Assembly (NCBI GenBank): GCA_934500835.1
Contig: CAKSTR010000011.1
Span: forward strand, 94,434-158,433
Source: an uncultured Paracoccaceae bacterium
GTDB taxonomy: Bacteria; Pseudomonadota; Alphaproteobacteria; Rhodobacterales; Rhodobacteraceae
Direction of reading: 5' to 3'
Length of the DNA stretch: 64,000 nucleotides
Both the position numbers and the translations under genes were made by a program. A model generated the notes under the pieces. The model searched no databases, was not told where the DNA came from, and worked only from the letters and a program-made list of their open reading frames with translations. Below, in pieces: positions 8,674 through 16,841 of this stretch. Numbering within the stretch: the first letter of the stretch is position 1; every line of letters starts with the position of its first letter.

Positions 8674-9032
8674 TCCGTCTGCTCTCAGCGCTCCTTGGCG
8701 GTGGCCTGGCCGAGCAGCTGCGCCGCGCTTACGAGGCCAAGCTGGCGGCCGAGACGGATGCCCAAAGGTTGGCGGCCGAGGCGCAGATCCGCGCGCTGGA
8801 GATCGCACAGGCCAACCGCCTGGCCACCGCCGACAATCCGGGCGTCCGGTGGGCGATCGGCATCGTCGCTGTAGCGCTGTGCGGACATGTCGCCTGCGTC
8901 GTCATCGCCAGCGCCTTTCCGAGCCTCAACTGGACCGTTCATGCTCTGCCGCGCCCGATGGACGACTGGCAGGGCACCATCATCCTCAGCCTGTTCGGCC
9001 TGTCGGCCGTCAGGTCGGTATTCGGGCGATGA
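8670..9032 (+). CDS. 3TM-type holin-like protein
   Basis: 120 residues, overlapping the previous gene by four bases. An N-terminal hydrophobic patch (IRLLSALLGGGLAEQL) is followed by an Ala/Glu-rich amphipathic helix, a membrane helix (WAIGIVAVALCGHVACVVIASAF) and a final WQGTIILSLFGLSAVRSVFG helix. This order resembles the GTA/phage 3TM holin family of Rhodobacterales. It is the last recognisable phage gene in the window. Confidence 0.55.
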   Translation: MIRLLSALLGGGLAEQLRRAYEAKLAAETDAQRLAAEAQIRALEIAQANRLATADNPGVRWAIGIVAVALCGHVACVVIASAFPSLNWTVHALPRPMDDWQGTIILSLFGLSAVRSVFGR

Positions 9033-9111
9033 GGGCGGTTCGACAGCGGGCGGATCCACTTCCGTCAGCGACGATGTTCAGGCGAGATCATCACAACCCA
9101 ACTCTTGGCGA

Positions 9112-10065
9112 TCAGATCGTCGCATCAGCCTGTGCAAGCGTGGTGCGAACCCAGTTCCAGCTTTCCAAGATGCCCTCGGCAAGCCGAATCTTCGGTGTCC
9201 AACCTAGCTCGGTTCGAGCCCGTGTATTATCGAGTACTACCCGAGGTACATCAAAACTGCGTCCCGGTTTATAGGTCGGCATGACCGGATCACCGCCCGA
9301 CGATTGTACAGCTTGGCTGATATATCGTACCACGTCTCTCACAGAAGTACCTGTCCCGAAACCAGCGTTGAAGCAGCCTGTAGCGTCGGAGCGTAGCGCC
9401 GCAACACACAGATCAGCGAGGTCGCGGACATGGATGAAATCGCGCACCACACTGCCATCCCCCCAGATCTCTATCGGTTCGTTGCGGGCGATGCGCCATA
9501 GGTGGGTGCCGATGATGCCCTGAATCCCCGTATGTCCCTGACGCGGCCCGTACGGATTTGACGCTCGCAAGACTGTATACTGTAGCCCATGCAGGTGGTG
9601 TTCCATGTGCAGGTAATTCTCGATCGCCACCTTGACGATCCCGTAGGAGCTGATCGGCTGCAACGGATGGCTCTCCGCCACCGGATCGGTGCGGGGAATG
9701 CCGTAAACCGTGCCGCCCGAAGACAGGTAGACCAGTTTGCGCAGCCCGGCGGCGCGCGCCGTCTCGAGAAGCCGTACCGTGGCCACCAGGTTGCCGGTGA
9801 TGTCTGCCACCGGATCAAGGTTTGATGTCGCAGGCACTGTAGTGCTGACCAGGTGGACGACGGCATCCATCCTGTTCATTGCCTCGTAAAGCTGGGCTGT
9901 GTCGGAGAGGTCGCCCATTACGTATTCCACCCCCGGCAATGGCACGCGGAATGGCTCGGGCCGGCGGTCGTAGACGCGGATCCGAATCCCCGCGGCAAGC
10001 AGGCTGTCGGCGACATGCGACCCGATGAAGCCGCAACCACCGATCAAGAGAACATTCAAGGTCAT
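9112..10065 (-). CDS. NAD-dependent sugar epimerase/dehydratase (UDP-glucose 4-epimerase-like)
   Basis: 317 residues of the extended short-chain dehydrogenase family. The nucleotide-binding loop is GGCGFIG (9-15), the active-site serine lies in LSSGGTVYG (about 115-122) and the Tyr-Lys pair is Y141xxxK145 (SYGIVK). The C-terminal part has RASNPYGPRQ and WGDGSVVRDFIHVRDLA, typical of UDP-hexose 4-epimerases that feed polysaccharide synthesis. It runs opposite to the phage genes and divergently from the glycosyltransferase block, which supports nucleotide-sugar supply. The exact substrate cannot be read from the sequence. Confidence 0.85.
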   Translation of the reverse strand: MTLNVLLIGGCGFIGSHVADSLLAAGIRIRVYDRRPEPFRVPLPGVEYVMGDLSDTAQLYEAMNRMDAVVHLVSTTVPATSNLDPVADITGNLVATVRLLETARAAGLRKLVYLSSGGTVYGIPRTDPVAESHPLQPISSYGIVKVAIENYLHMEHHLHGLQYTVLRASNPYGPRQGHTGIQGIIGTHLWRIARNEPIEIWGDGSVVRDFIHVRDLADLCVAALRSDATGCFNAGFGTGTSVRDVVRYISQAVQSSGGDPVMPTYKPGRSFDVPRVVLDNTRARTELGWTPKIRLAEGILESWNWVRTTLAQADATI

Positions 10066-10271
10066 CCTCCCTGTGGGGCAAAATATGCCGGGACCTAAAC
10101 GAAGAGAGGCAAATCCGCAGGTTGCAGTTGCTGTTGTGGGAGCAAACTACAGCGAGCGGGTGAAATCAAGTAGACGTCCGCAAGAGAGGCGGCTATCAAA
10201 CGGCGCATCGCGACAGGAAACTGGGGACTGGGCCTGCGAAAGCTTCGGTTACTGCCTACAAAATTGGGTTC

Positions 10272-10760
10272 ATGCTGATCATCACCACCAATGCCTTTGC
10301 CTCTGGTCTGGATGTTGGAACCGTTCTGCCTTGGGCCGGGCCAAAGATTCTTGTCATCCTGCCTGGATCGGGACTTGCGCAACAGCAGATCCGGTGCCTT
10401 GAGGAGGAGTTCATCACCCTGGAATTCCTGCGCCCTCCGGAAGGCATCGTCGATATCATGGCGACGCTGGCACGTTGCCTGTTGTCACGGATGCGGGAGG
10501 CGGATTGGCCACTGCTATATCTCGATCGGCCCTTTGCTCCGCCGGAGATTGAGGCGCATCTGGAGGTTGTGCGCGAGGAACTGCACGACATCGCGTGGGA
10601 AGTTATGAACGATGGGCAGCTGGCGATGCTGAGAGCGGGAGAGATGGTCGCAACCAGCCCGCTGTTTCCCGAACTTCTGCGACTGGCGGGCGAGCGCGCG
10701 GTCGGGGATGTGCTATTCGCCGAACTGTTGCGCGACACTTTCGCTTGGAACTCCGAATGA
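10272..10760 (+). CDS. Hypothetical protein of the glycan cassette
   Basis: 162 residues. I do not recognise a family. It starts with a hydrophobic strand (MLIITTNAF) and a later ILVILPGSGLAQQQ strand, followed by alternating helices; there is no signal peptide and no membrane helix. The stop overlaps the ATG of the large glycosyltransferase (ATGA at 10757), so the two are translationally coupled, suggesting an accessory role in the same glycan or sulfate-transfer process. The start has no strong ribosome-binding site. Confidence 0.55.
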   Translation: MLIITTNAFASGLDVGTVLPWAGPKILVILPGSGLAQQQIRCLEEEFITLEFLRPPEGIVDIMATLARCLLSRMREADWPLLYLDRPFAPPEIEAHLEVVREELHDIAWEVMNDGQLAMLRAGEMVATSPLFPELLRLAGERAVGDVLFAELLRDTFAWNSE

Positions 10761-13318
10761 CTGCTCTCGATTTGCTCTGGCAGCGGCACGCCGCGGCGGC
10801 CGGTGTTCTGCACGACCGTCCTGACTTCCGCTTCGATCCTACCCATTACGGCGCGCAGTGCCCCGATCTGCCCGCCGATCCGGTCGGTCTGCGCCACAAT
10901 TTTCAGACAGAGGGCGCGGCCGCGGGTCGGACGCCGACGCTCTATCTCCATATGCACAGGGACCGGCCAGACATCGATGCGGTGCTGGCCGATCTGGTAA
11001 TCGACCAGCACCTCGCCGCCGCTATCCGCGATGGCGTGCCGGACGCCTGCCACTTAGCCTGCGAGTTGATCCATTTGGGCGCTCCGGTTGACGCCGCGGT
11101 GTCGGGTTTCTCGATGGCAGGCTACTTGGAGGCCCATCCCGACATCGCCCGCGCCGGGATGGACCCGCTTCTCCACTACCTGCTCTATGGCGTCGTCGAG
11201 AAGCGGCGTATCTTGGCCGACCTGCGCCAATCCCAGCACCACGGCCGCTGCCGTTATGTCGCCGGCCGCCCCACCTGCCTGATCGCAGTGCACGAGATGT
11301 CGCGCACCGGAGCGCCGATCGTCGGGCTCGACCTCGCGCGCGAGGCGGCACGCAGCCACAACGTGATCGTTGCCGCGCTGCGCAGCGGCCCGCTAATGGA
11401 CGCCTTCCGCGACAATTGCTGCGAGATGGTTGTCACCGACCAGCCCTTGCGCGACTTCCCGTTCTACGCCGGCGAGATATTTCGAAGGATCGACTTCGCC
11501 ATCACCAATTCGGTTGAGACCTTTCCGTTCGTCCCGCTGCTGGTGGCTCGGGAGATCCCCTTCGCGGCCTATGTCCACGAGTATGCCGACTACACCTTCC
11601 CGGCCTACAAGTCGACATTCACCGGGTTGTTCGCCGACCTGCTGGTATTCTCCTCGGAACATGTGCGCGACAGCTGGACCGGGCGGCTAAAGGACATCGA
11701 GTTTGACACCGCTCGCGACGCCGCGATCGTGCCGCAACGCGACTTCGCGGTAGGGAAAACCGATGCAGCGGGCTTCTCCGGGGCACGGACACGGCTGTCC
11801 GATCTAGTCGGGCGCGACCTGACGAGGGCGCGACTGATCTGCGGCGCGGGCCATCTGCAATGGCGTAAAGGCGCTGATATCTTCGCTATGACCGCACAGA
11901 TCTGCCGCCGCCGCGATCCCGGCACGGTTTTCCTGTGGATCGGTGACGGGCTGAACCCCGAGGATACCGGCTTTGGCGTCTGGATGGATTATCATCTGAG
12001 GCAAATCGGCGCCGGGGGGGTGGACAGCAACCTGATCTTCCTGCCCGCGGGGCCGGCCTATCCCGACGTGCTGGCGGCGTCGGACGCGATGTTCGTGTCC
12101 TCGCGCCTTGATCCCTTGCCCAATGTGGTATTCGACGCGCTGGAGGCGGGCTGCCGGATCGTGCAGTTTGAGGGCGCCTCGGGCTTTGGGGACAGTGTTT
12201 ACCGCGGCTCGGAGCATTTCGTCTCTGTCGGCTACGGTGACCCCGAGGCGGCAGCGACGGCGCTTCTGACGCTACCGCGCAAGGTGCCGGCGGAGGCAAC
12301 CTCCGCCCGTCCGCCACGGCCCAGGCTGTTTGCCCGCCTGCGCGAGGCACTGTTCCGCCGGCTCGACGACCAGCGCCATTTCGTGATCGGAGAATCGCAG
12401 ATCGACGTGCCGATGCTATTCAGCTCGGACGAGGAGGACCGCCCACTCCGTATTCTTGAGCGGGAAAAAGCCCTGCGCTATCGCCGCCGGCTGGTCTGGC
12501 GCGACCTCGACGACGTGGAAGAGGCCCTGGCCACGTCGGACAACTGGGTCCACCGCAACATCCGTCTCGCCCCATATGCCGAGATTCCGGTTTCCGCCGC
12601 GAAGGTAGCGGATTTCTCGATGCACATCCACGCGTTCTATACCGACGACTTGCTCGACGATCTGCGCGGCCACTGCGCCTACCATTTGGCCCGCCGCATC
12701 CTCGTGACGACCGACACGCCGAAAAAGGCCGATGAGATCCATAAGATCCTGGCAATTGAGGGCCTGGAGCCCGAGGTGGTGCTGGTCCCCAACCGCGGCC
12801 GCGACATCCTGCCCTTCATGGAGCTGTTTCAGCCGGGGGGGGCCGCTGGCGAAGACGAGATATGGTGTCACCTGCACCAGAAGAAGTCCGTCGGCACCAC
12901 CGGGGCGGGCAACATCTGGCGCCGGTTCCTGATGCGCATCCTACTAGGCACCGACAGTGCGGTCTCGGACGCGGTGACCCTGCTGGCCGACCCAGCTACG
13001 GGCTTCGTGGCGCCCTTCGATCCCTATCGCGTCCCCTGGAACGCCTCGCGCGCGCTGCTGCCAAAGTTCGCCGCGCGCCTGCCGGGACCGATGCCGGACA
13101 ACCCGCTGCTCTTCCCGGTCGGCAACATGTTCTGGACCCGGCGCTCGGTGGTGCTGGCTATGAATGTGATATTCGGTCAAAACTATCCTTGGCCAAACGA
13201 GCCGATCGCTAATGACGGGACTGAGTTCCACCTCATTGAGCGGCTCTGGCCCGCAGTGACTACTCATCTGGGGTTGGAGTCAGTCTTCGTGCACAAGCTC
13301 GACCAGAGGAGAGCATGA
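10757..13318 (+). CDS. Glycosyltransferase group 1 fused to rhamnan-synthesis RgpF-type domain
   Basis: 853 residues from ATG 10757, which overlaps the upstream stop. The middle part (about 300-510) has a GT-B layout: ICGAGHLQWRKGADIF, WIGDG, and LDPLPNVVFDALEAGC with its E7-like motif. The C-terminal 270 residues match the rhamnan synthesis protein F family: FSMHIHAFYTDDLLDDLRG, VTTDTP, VPNRGRDILPFM and WCHLHQKKS. Such fusions build or decorate surface polysaccharides such as O-antigen or capsule. The next start (GTG 13319) follows immediately. The donor sugar is unknown. Confidence 0.8.
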   Translation: MTALDLLWQRHAAAAGVLHDRPDFRFDPTHYGAQCPDLPADPVGLRHNFQTEGAAAGRTPTLYLHMHRDRPDIDAVLADLVIDQHLAAAIRDGVPDACHLACELIHLGAPVDAAVSGFSMAGYLEAHPDIARAGMDPLLHYLLYGVVEKRRILADLRQSQHHGRCRYVAGRPTCLIAVHEMSRTGAPIVGLDLAREAARSHNVIVAALRSGPLMDAFRDNCCEMVVTDQPLRDFPFYAGEIFRRIDFAITNSVETFPFVPLLVAREIPFAAYVHEYADYTFPAYKSTFTGLFADLLVFSSEHVRDSWTGRLKDIEFDTARDAAIVPQRDFAVGKTDAAGFSGARTRLSDLVGRDLTRARLICGAGHLQWRKGADIFAMTAQICRRRDPGTVFLWIGDGLNPEDTGFGVWMDYHLRQIGAGGVDSNLIFLPAGPAYPDVLAASDAMFVSSRLDPLPNVVFDALEAGCRIVQFEGASGFGDSVYRGSEHFVSVGYGDPEAAATALLTLPRKVPAEATSARPPRPRLFARLREALFRRLDDQRHFVIGESQIDVPMLFSSDEEDRPLRILEREKALRYRRRLVWRDLDDVEEALATSDNWVHRNIRLAPYAEIPVSAAKVADFSMHIHAFYTDDLLDDLRGHCAYHLARRILVTTDTPKKADEIHKILAIEGLEPEVVLVPNRGRDILPFMELFQPGGAAGEDEIWCHLHQKKSVGTTGAGNIWRRFLMRILLGTDSAVSDAVTLLADPATGFVAPFDPYRVPWNASRALLPKFAARLPGPMPDNPLLFPVGNMFWTRRSVVLAMNVIFGQNYPWPNEPIANDGTEFHLIERLWPAVTTHLGLESVFVHKLDQRRA

Positions 13319-14323
13319 GTGCGGAACATCATTTTTCATGTCGGGATGGGGAAAACCGGATCGACCACCATCCAGAATGCTCTGGCGGCCAACACATCCG
13401 CCTTGGCGACGGCGCGGCAACTCTATCTCGGTTGCTGGATGGATGCGGTGCATCCAGACTTCGACGGCTTCTCTGGATTCCAGAAATTCCTGCGGCAATC
13501 GCCCGATGCGCTTGTCTCTAGCGCGCATGCGCTGCTGGCCGCCGTGCAAGCCCGCGGCGACGAAACCGGCGCACATACCTTCATCTTATCCAATGAGCAG
13601 TATCTGGAGAACATTCCCGTCCTATCGGACTTCTTCCGCATCATCGCGGCCCATGCCGCGCTGAAGATCGTCATCTTCGTCCGGCCGCCCGCAACCTGGC
13701 TGCCGTCGGCATATACGCAATGGGGGATCGTTCACAAAACCAATCCCGGTGCGGTGCAGCCTTTCGGGGTGAAGGCCCGGCAGTTGATGCGCCAATACGA
13801 CTTTATCCGGGAATGGCGAGAGACGCTGGGCGGGGCCGTCAATGTCATCCCCTTTGAGGAGGCCGTCGACACCTCCCGGGAGTTCGCCAATTTCTTGGGA
13901 GTCGAGATGCAGTCGGAGACGGCGCGGCACCAGACGCGACCCGCCCCCGCGGAAATCCTGCTGCGGGCAGCCTGCAACAACGCCCGCCCGAGGATGGTGT
14001 TGCCCGATGCCTTCAACCGGCTGCGGCAGCACATTCCGGCCGGTACGCCCTCGGGGTTGGCCGCGAAATTCGCCCATGTCTTCCGATACGAGGAGATTCC
14101 GCAGATTCTCGCTGAGAACATGGAAACGCTGTCCTACCTCGAACGCGAATTCGGCATGGACATGCAGCGGAGCGGCCACCCGCCCGCCCCCTCGTTCGAC
14201 CCCCCGGCTCTGGTGGACGAGTTGCTGGGTAGCATGCTGGATCTGTTGTTCAGTCAGGCATATCAGATCGAACAGTTGACAGCGCGTCTCGACACCCTGG
14301 AAAAGACCGGGTCAACCTCCTAG
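13319..14323 (+). CDS. Sulfotransferase family protein
   Basis: 334 residues from a GTG directly abutting the glycosyltransferase stop, with AGGAG upstream. The N-terminus IIFHVGMGKTGSTTIQ contains the PAPS 5'-phosphosulfate loop (KTGSTT), and residues about 118-130 (IVIFVRPPATWLPSAY) match the 3'-phosphate-binding strand and RxP...S motif. The family moves sulfate from PAPS to carbohydrate or other acceptors. Adjacency to glycosyltransferases suggests sulfation of a surface glycan. The acceptor and the position sulfated are not predictable. Confidence 0.75.
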   Translation: MRNIIFHVGMGKTGSTTIQNALAANTSALATARQLYLGCWMDAVHPDFDGFSGFQKFLRQSPDALVSSAHALLAAVQARGDETGAHTFILSNEQYLENIPVLSDFFRIIAAHAALKIVIFVRPPATWLPSAYTQWGIVHKTNPGAVQPFGVKARQLMRQYDFIREWRETLGGAVNVIPFEEAVDTSREFANFLGVEMQSETARHQTRPAPAEILLRAACNNARPRMVLPDAFNRLRQHIPAGTPSGLAAKFAHVFRYEEIPQILAENMETLSYLEREFGMDMQRSGHPPAPSFDPPALVDELLGSMLDLLFSQAYQIEQLTARLDTLEKTGSTS

Positions 14324-14337
14324 GTACAAGGTAGCCC

Positions 14338-16509
14338 ATGGTTTTGCGCAAGCCCACTTCCCACAAGAAAACGCACGCTCCCCGCATCGCGCTCGTCGTG
14401 CTGGGCATGCACCGCTCGGGCACCTCGGCCCTGGCCGGGGTCCTGGGCCATATGGGCGCCGACCTGCCCAAGGATCTGATGGCGCCATCGGCCATGAATG
14501 AGAAGGGATTTTTTGAATCCAATCGCGTCACCGCGTTGAACGAGGCATTGCTCGACTCGGCCGGTTTCCGTTGGTACAGTTTGCCTCGATTTCCGCAGGA
14601 ATGGTATGATTCTCCGAAGGCGGGGGAATTAATGGCGCGAGCGGTAGCGGAAATAGCCAGAGAATATGAGGATTCACATCTTTTCGTTCTCAAGGACCCG
14701 CGGGTCTGCCGACTGGTGCCGTTCTGGGATAGAGTGCTCCGAACAGCTGGATGCCAACCCGCCTATGTTTGTACTTGGCGTTATCCGCTAGATACAGCAT
14801 CTTCTCTGAATCATTGGGCGAACTACGAACAAAGTTATGGCCTTTTGCTGTGGTTGCGCCACGTGCTCGATGCCGAGGCCGGATCGCGCGGGCTACTGCG
14901 CGTCTTCACCTCTTATGAGAGACTATTGCGCGACTGGCACCGTGAGGTTGTGCGGATCGGAAATGGGCTCAGTTTGGTTTGGCCTCGAAGCCCGGCGCGA
15001 GTGGCAGGTGAAGTGGAGGCCTTCCTCAGCCGCGACTTGCAGCACTTTGCCCGCAGGGGCGAAATACTGTCGGCTGACGCGGAATTACCCGAATGGATTG
15101 GGCAGGTGCTGGAAATCCTCGAGCGGTGGAGCGAAAGTGGCGAGCAAACCGCTGATCACACGATGCTGGATCGTATCCGTACCGCACTCGACCGTGCAGA
15201 GCCAACTTTTGCCGGTCTAGTCCAACGCTCCCAACTATTGCACTTGGAGCAACGGGAAGCTCAAAAGCAGCTTGCGGAGCTGACGACAGCGCTTGATCAG
15301 GCTCGCAGTGCCGGCGCCGCGCAGGCGTCAGAACTGACGGCGGCACTGGAAGAAGTGCGTTCCGAGGTCGCCCGGCTGCAGGCTGCCCAAGCCAGCACGC
15401 AGCAAGCCAAGGTGGCTGCGGAGAACCGCATCGCGGAGCTGACGACAGCGCTTGATCAGGCTCGCAGTGCCGGCGCCGCGCAGGCGTCAGAACTGACGGC
15501 GGCACTGGAAGAAGTGCGTTCCGAGGTCGCCCGGCTGCAGGCTGCCCAAGCCAGCACGCAGCAAGCCAAGGTGGCTGCGGAGAACCGCATCGCGGAGCTG
15601 ACGACAGCGCTTGATCAGGCTCGCAGTGCGGGCGACGCGCAGGCGGCAGAACTGACGGCGGCATTTGATGAAGCGAGTGCCCGCATTGAGCAACTAGTTG
15701 CCGAGAGGGATGACGCGCGTGAGGGTGTCGATTTACTGCGTAGCGAGTTGGCACAGCGCAAGCAGGAACTAGATGATCTCTATCACCAGAGCGCCGAAGA
15801 TGCTGGTCAGCTCAAGGAATTGTCTCAATTGCTTGAGGATGCCAGACGCGAGAATGAGACCATTAGCAGATACCGGACACGGGACCGGCGTCATTTAGAT
15901 GATATGGTCCGACGGGTCTCCGCTCAGATGCGGAATAGCTTGGACGTCCGCCTTGGAGAGTGCCTCGCGCCGGCAGATGCAGCCAAGGAGCATGCCGCTG
16001 TTCTTGCCAGCTATGCGCGAAGGCAAGCGGAACTAGAGCTTGATCTGGCGCACAGCAAGGGTGAGATCGAGCGCCTACAGGTTTTGTTGGACAACAATAC
16101 CGGCGAGCATGCGCAGATCGTAGCGGAACTAGAGCGCGCTTTAGCGGCTGGCGTCGAAGATCACCAAGAGAGAACCAATAAGGCAATCGAGGAGTTGCAA
16201 CGCGTCCGTATTAAGCTTGATGACGAGCGCAACCAGCGAAGAGCGCTAGTCAGCGACATGACTGGAATAGGTGAAATACTTCGCCGGTTTGAATTGGCTG
16301 GGGGAAATGAATTTGTGAAAGCTCCGGAATTGGAGCAACGGTTGGCTGCGCTGTTTGCTCGGTCAGTTCAAGACCAGAATGAAAAGATGCATAGAATTTC
16401 TGAGTTGGAAGAGCACATCATGGCGCTGCGGAATAGCACGTCTTGGCGCATTACAGGTCCGTTGCGGTTTCTGTCTTTATTCGTGAAAAGGTTAGGCACG
16501 CGCTTGTGA
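14338..16509 (+). CDS. Sulfotransferase domain fused to a long coiled coil
   Basis: 723 residues. Residues 15-270 carry a sulfotransferase-like P-loop (LGMHRSGTSALAGVL), FVLKDPRVCRL and CTWRYPLDTASSL. From about residue 300 to 690 the sequence is a heptad-rich coiled coil with two identical 53-residue repeats and a partial third. The C-terminus LRNSTSWRITGPLRFL is a short motif seen at the ends of many polysaccharide-biosynthesis proteins. Codon use becomes less GC-rich toward the 3' end (for example 16260-16480), hinting at transfer. The coiled coil may scaffold the glycan-modifying complex; that is inference. Confidence 0.7.
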   Translation: MVLRKPTSHKKTHAPRIALVVLGMHRSGTSALAGVLGHMGADLPKDLMAPSAMNEKGFFESNRVTALNEALLDSAGFRWYSLPRFPQEWYDSPKAGELMARAVAEIAREYEDSHLFVLKDPRVCRLVPFWDRVLRTAGCQPAYVCTWRYPLDTASSLNHWANYEQSYGLLLWLRHVLDAEAGSRGLLRVFTSYERLLRDWHREVVRIGNGLSLVWPRSPARVAGEVEAFLSRDLQHFARRGEILSADAELPEWIGQVLEILERWSESGEQTADHTMLDRIRTALDRAEPTFAGLVQRSQLLHLEQREAQKQLAELTTALDQARSAGAAQASELTAALEEVRSEVARLQAAQASTQQAKVAAENRIAELTTALDQARSAGAAQASELTAALEEVRSEVARLQAAQASTQQAKVAAENRIAELTTALDQARSAGDAQAAELTAAFDEASARIEQLVAERDDAREGVDLLRSELAQRKQELDDLYHQSAEDAGQLKELSQLLEDARRENETISRYRTRDRRHLDDMVRRVSAQMRNSLDVRLGECLAPADAAKEHAAVLASYARRQAELELDLAHSKGEIERLQVLLDNNTGEHAQIVAELERALAAGVEDHQERTNKAIEELQRVRIKLDDERNQRRALVSDMTGIGEILRRFELAGGNEFVKAPELEQRLAALFARSVQDQNEKMHRISELEEHIMALRNSTSWRITGPLRFLSLFVKRLGTRL
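15274..15670 (+). repeat. 159-bp tandem repeat (two exact copies and a partial third)
   Basis: Copies at 15274-15432 and 15433-15591 are identical base for base by my reading; a third starts at 15592 and decays after about 70 bases. Each unit encodes 53 residues, that is six heptads plus one hendecad, so the coiled coil can continue in register. Exact identity implies a very recent duplication or active recombination. Confidence 0.9.
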
Positions 16510-16841
16510 CCTACAAGTGCCCTTGAGCCTTATGATGGCTCTGGACCTTGAGGGGCATCGCGTCGGTCGTGGAGACAGTTGATCACTCCGCGCCATGGCG
16601 ATGCCGCTCAAGTGCACGTCCGCAAGAGGAATGTCGGCTCTGGATGGTGGGGGGAGAAGCCAGAACGCCCCCTCGCCACCATCTTCCCTCTCGTGGCAGG
16701 TCTGTTCCTGACCTGACGGCCAATTCTCCCGGCGGCATGCAACCTGCCTTCGCCGGCGGATTGCCCTTGTCCTTCCCGGTTGCGCTTTCCATTATCCCGG
16801 CGAACCGGCGCCAAGCCGGGCAGGCAGGAAGGTATGCGCCG
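16510..16841. other. Gene-free stretch between the glycan cassette and the hydrolase
   Basis: 332 bases with no convincing gene. A weak hairpin (GAGCC...GGCTC, about 16525-16541) follows the coiled-coil gene. Upstream frames that extend the hydrolase into this region lack family similarity. No attachment-site repeat was recognised, although this is a plausible boundary between acquired and core DNA. Confidence 0.5.

Larger units (their letters stand above)
1..9032 (+). mobile_element. Prophage late region (tail tip, fibre and lysis modules)
   Basis: Eleven co-directional genes follow the lambda-type order: tape measure, minor tail proteins, NlpC/P60 (gpK-like), gpJ-like protein, fibre, fibre accessory, then lysis genes. 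Most junctions are 4-base ATGA or GTGA overlaps, as in phage late operons. Head, replication and integrase genes are not in the window, so the left end lies upstream. The right end is unclear: phage-like genes stop at 9032 and sugar/sulfotransferase genes follow. This is not the canonical Rhodobacter gene transfer agent arrangement, which ends in a giant tail-tip protein without a lysis cassette of this kind. Confidence 0.8.

Noticed and set aside
1..9032. Gene transfer agent cluster
   Set aside because: Order is lambda-like (tape measure, minor tails, NlpC, gpJ, fibre, lysis), with a Gly-rich fibre and lysis cassette; the giant GTA tail-tip gene is absent.
15274..15670. Tandem repeats as a CRISPR array
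   Set aside because: Units are 159 bp, contiguous without spacers, and in frame within a coiled-coil gene.
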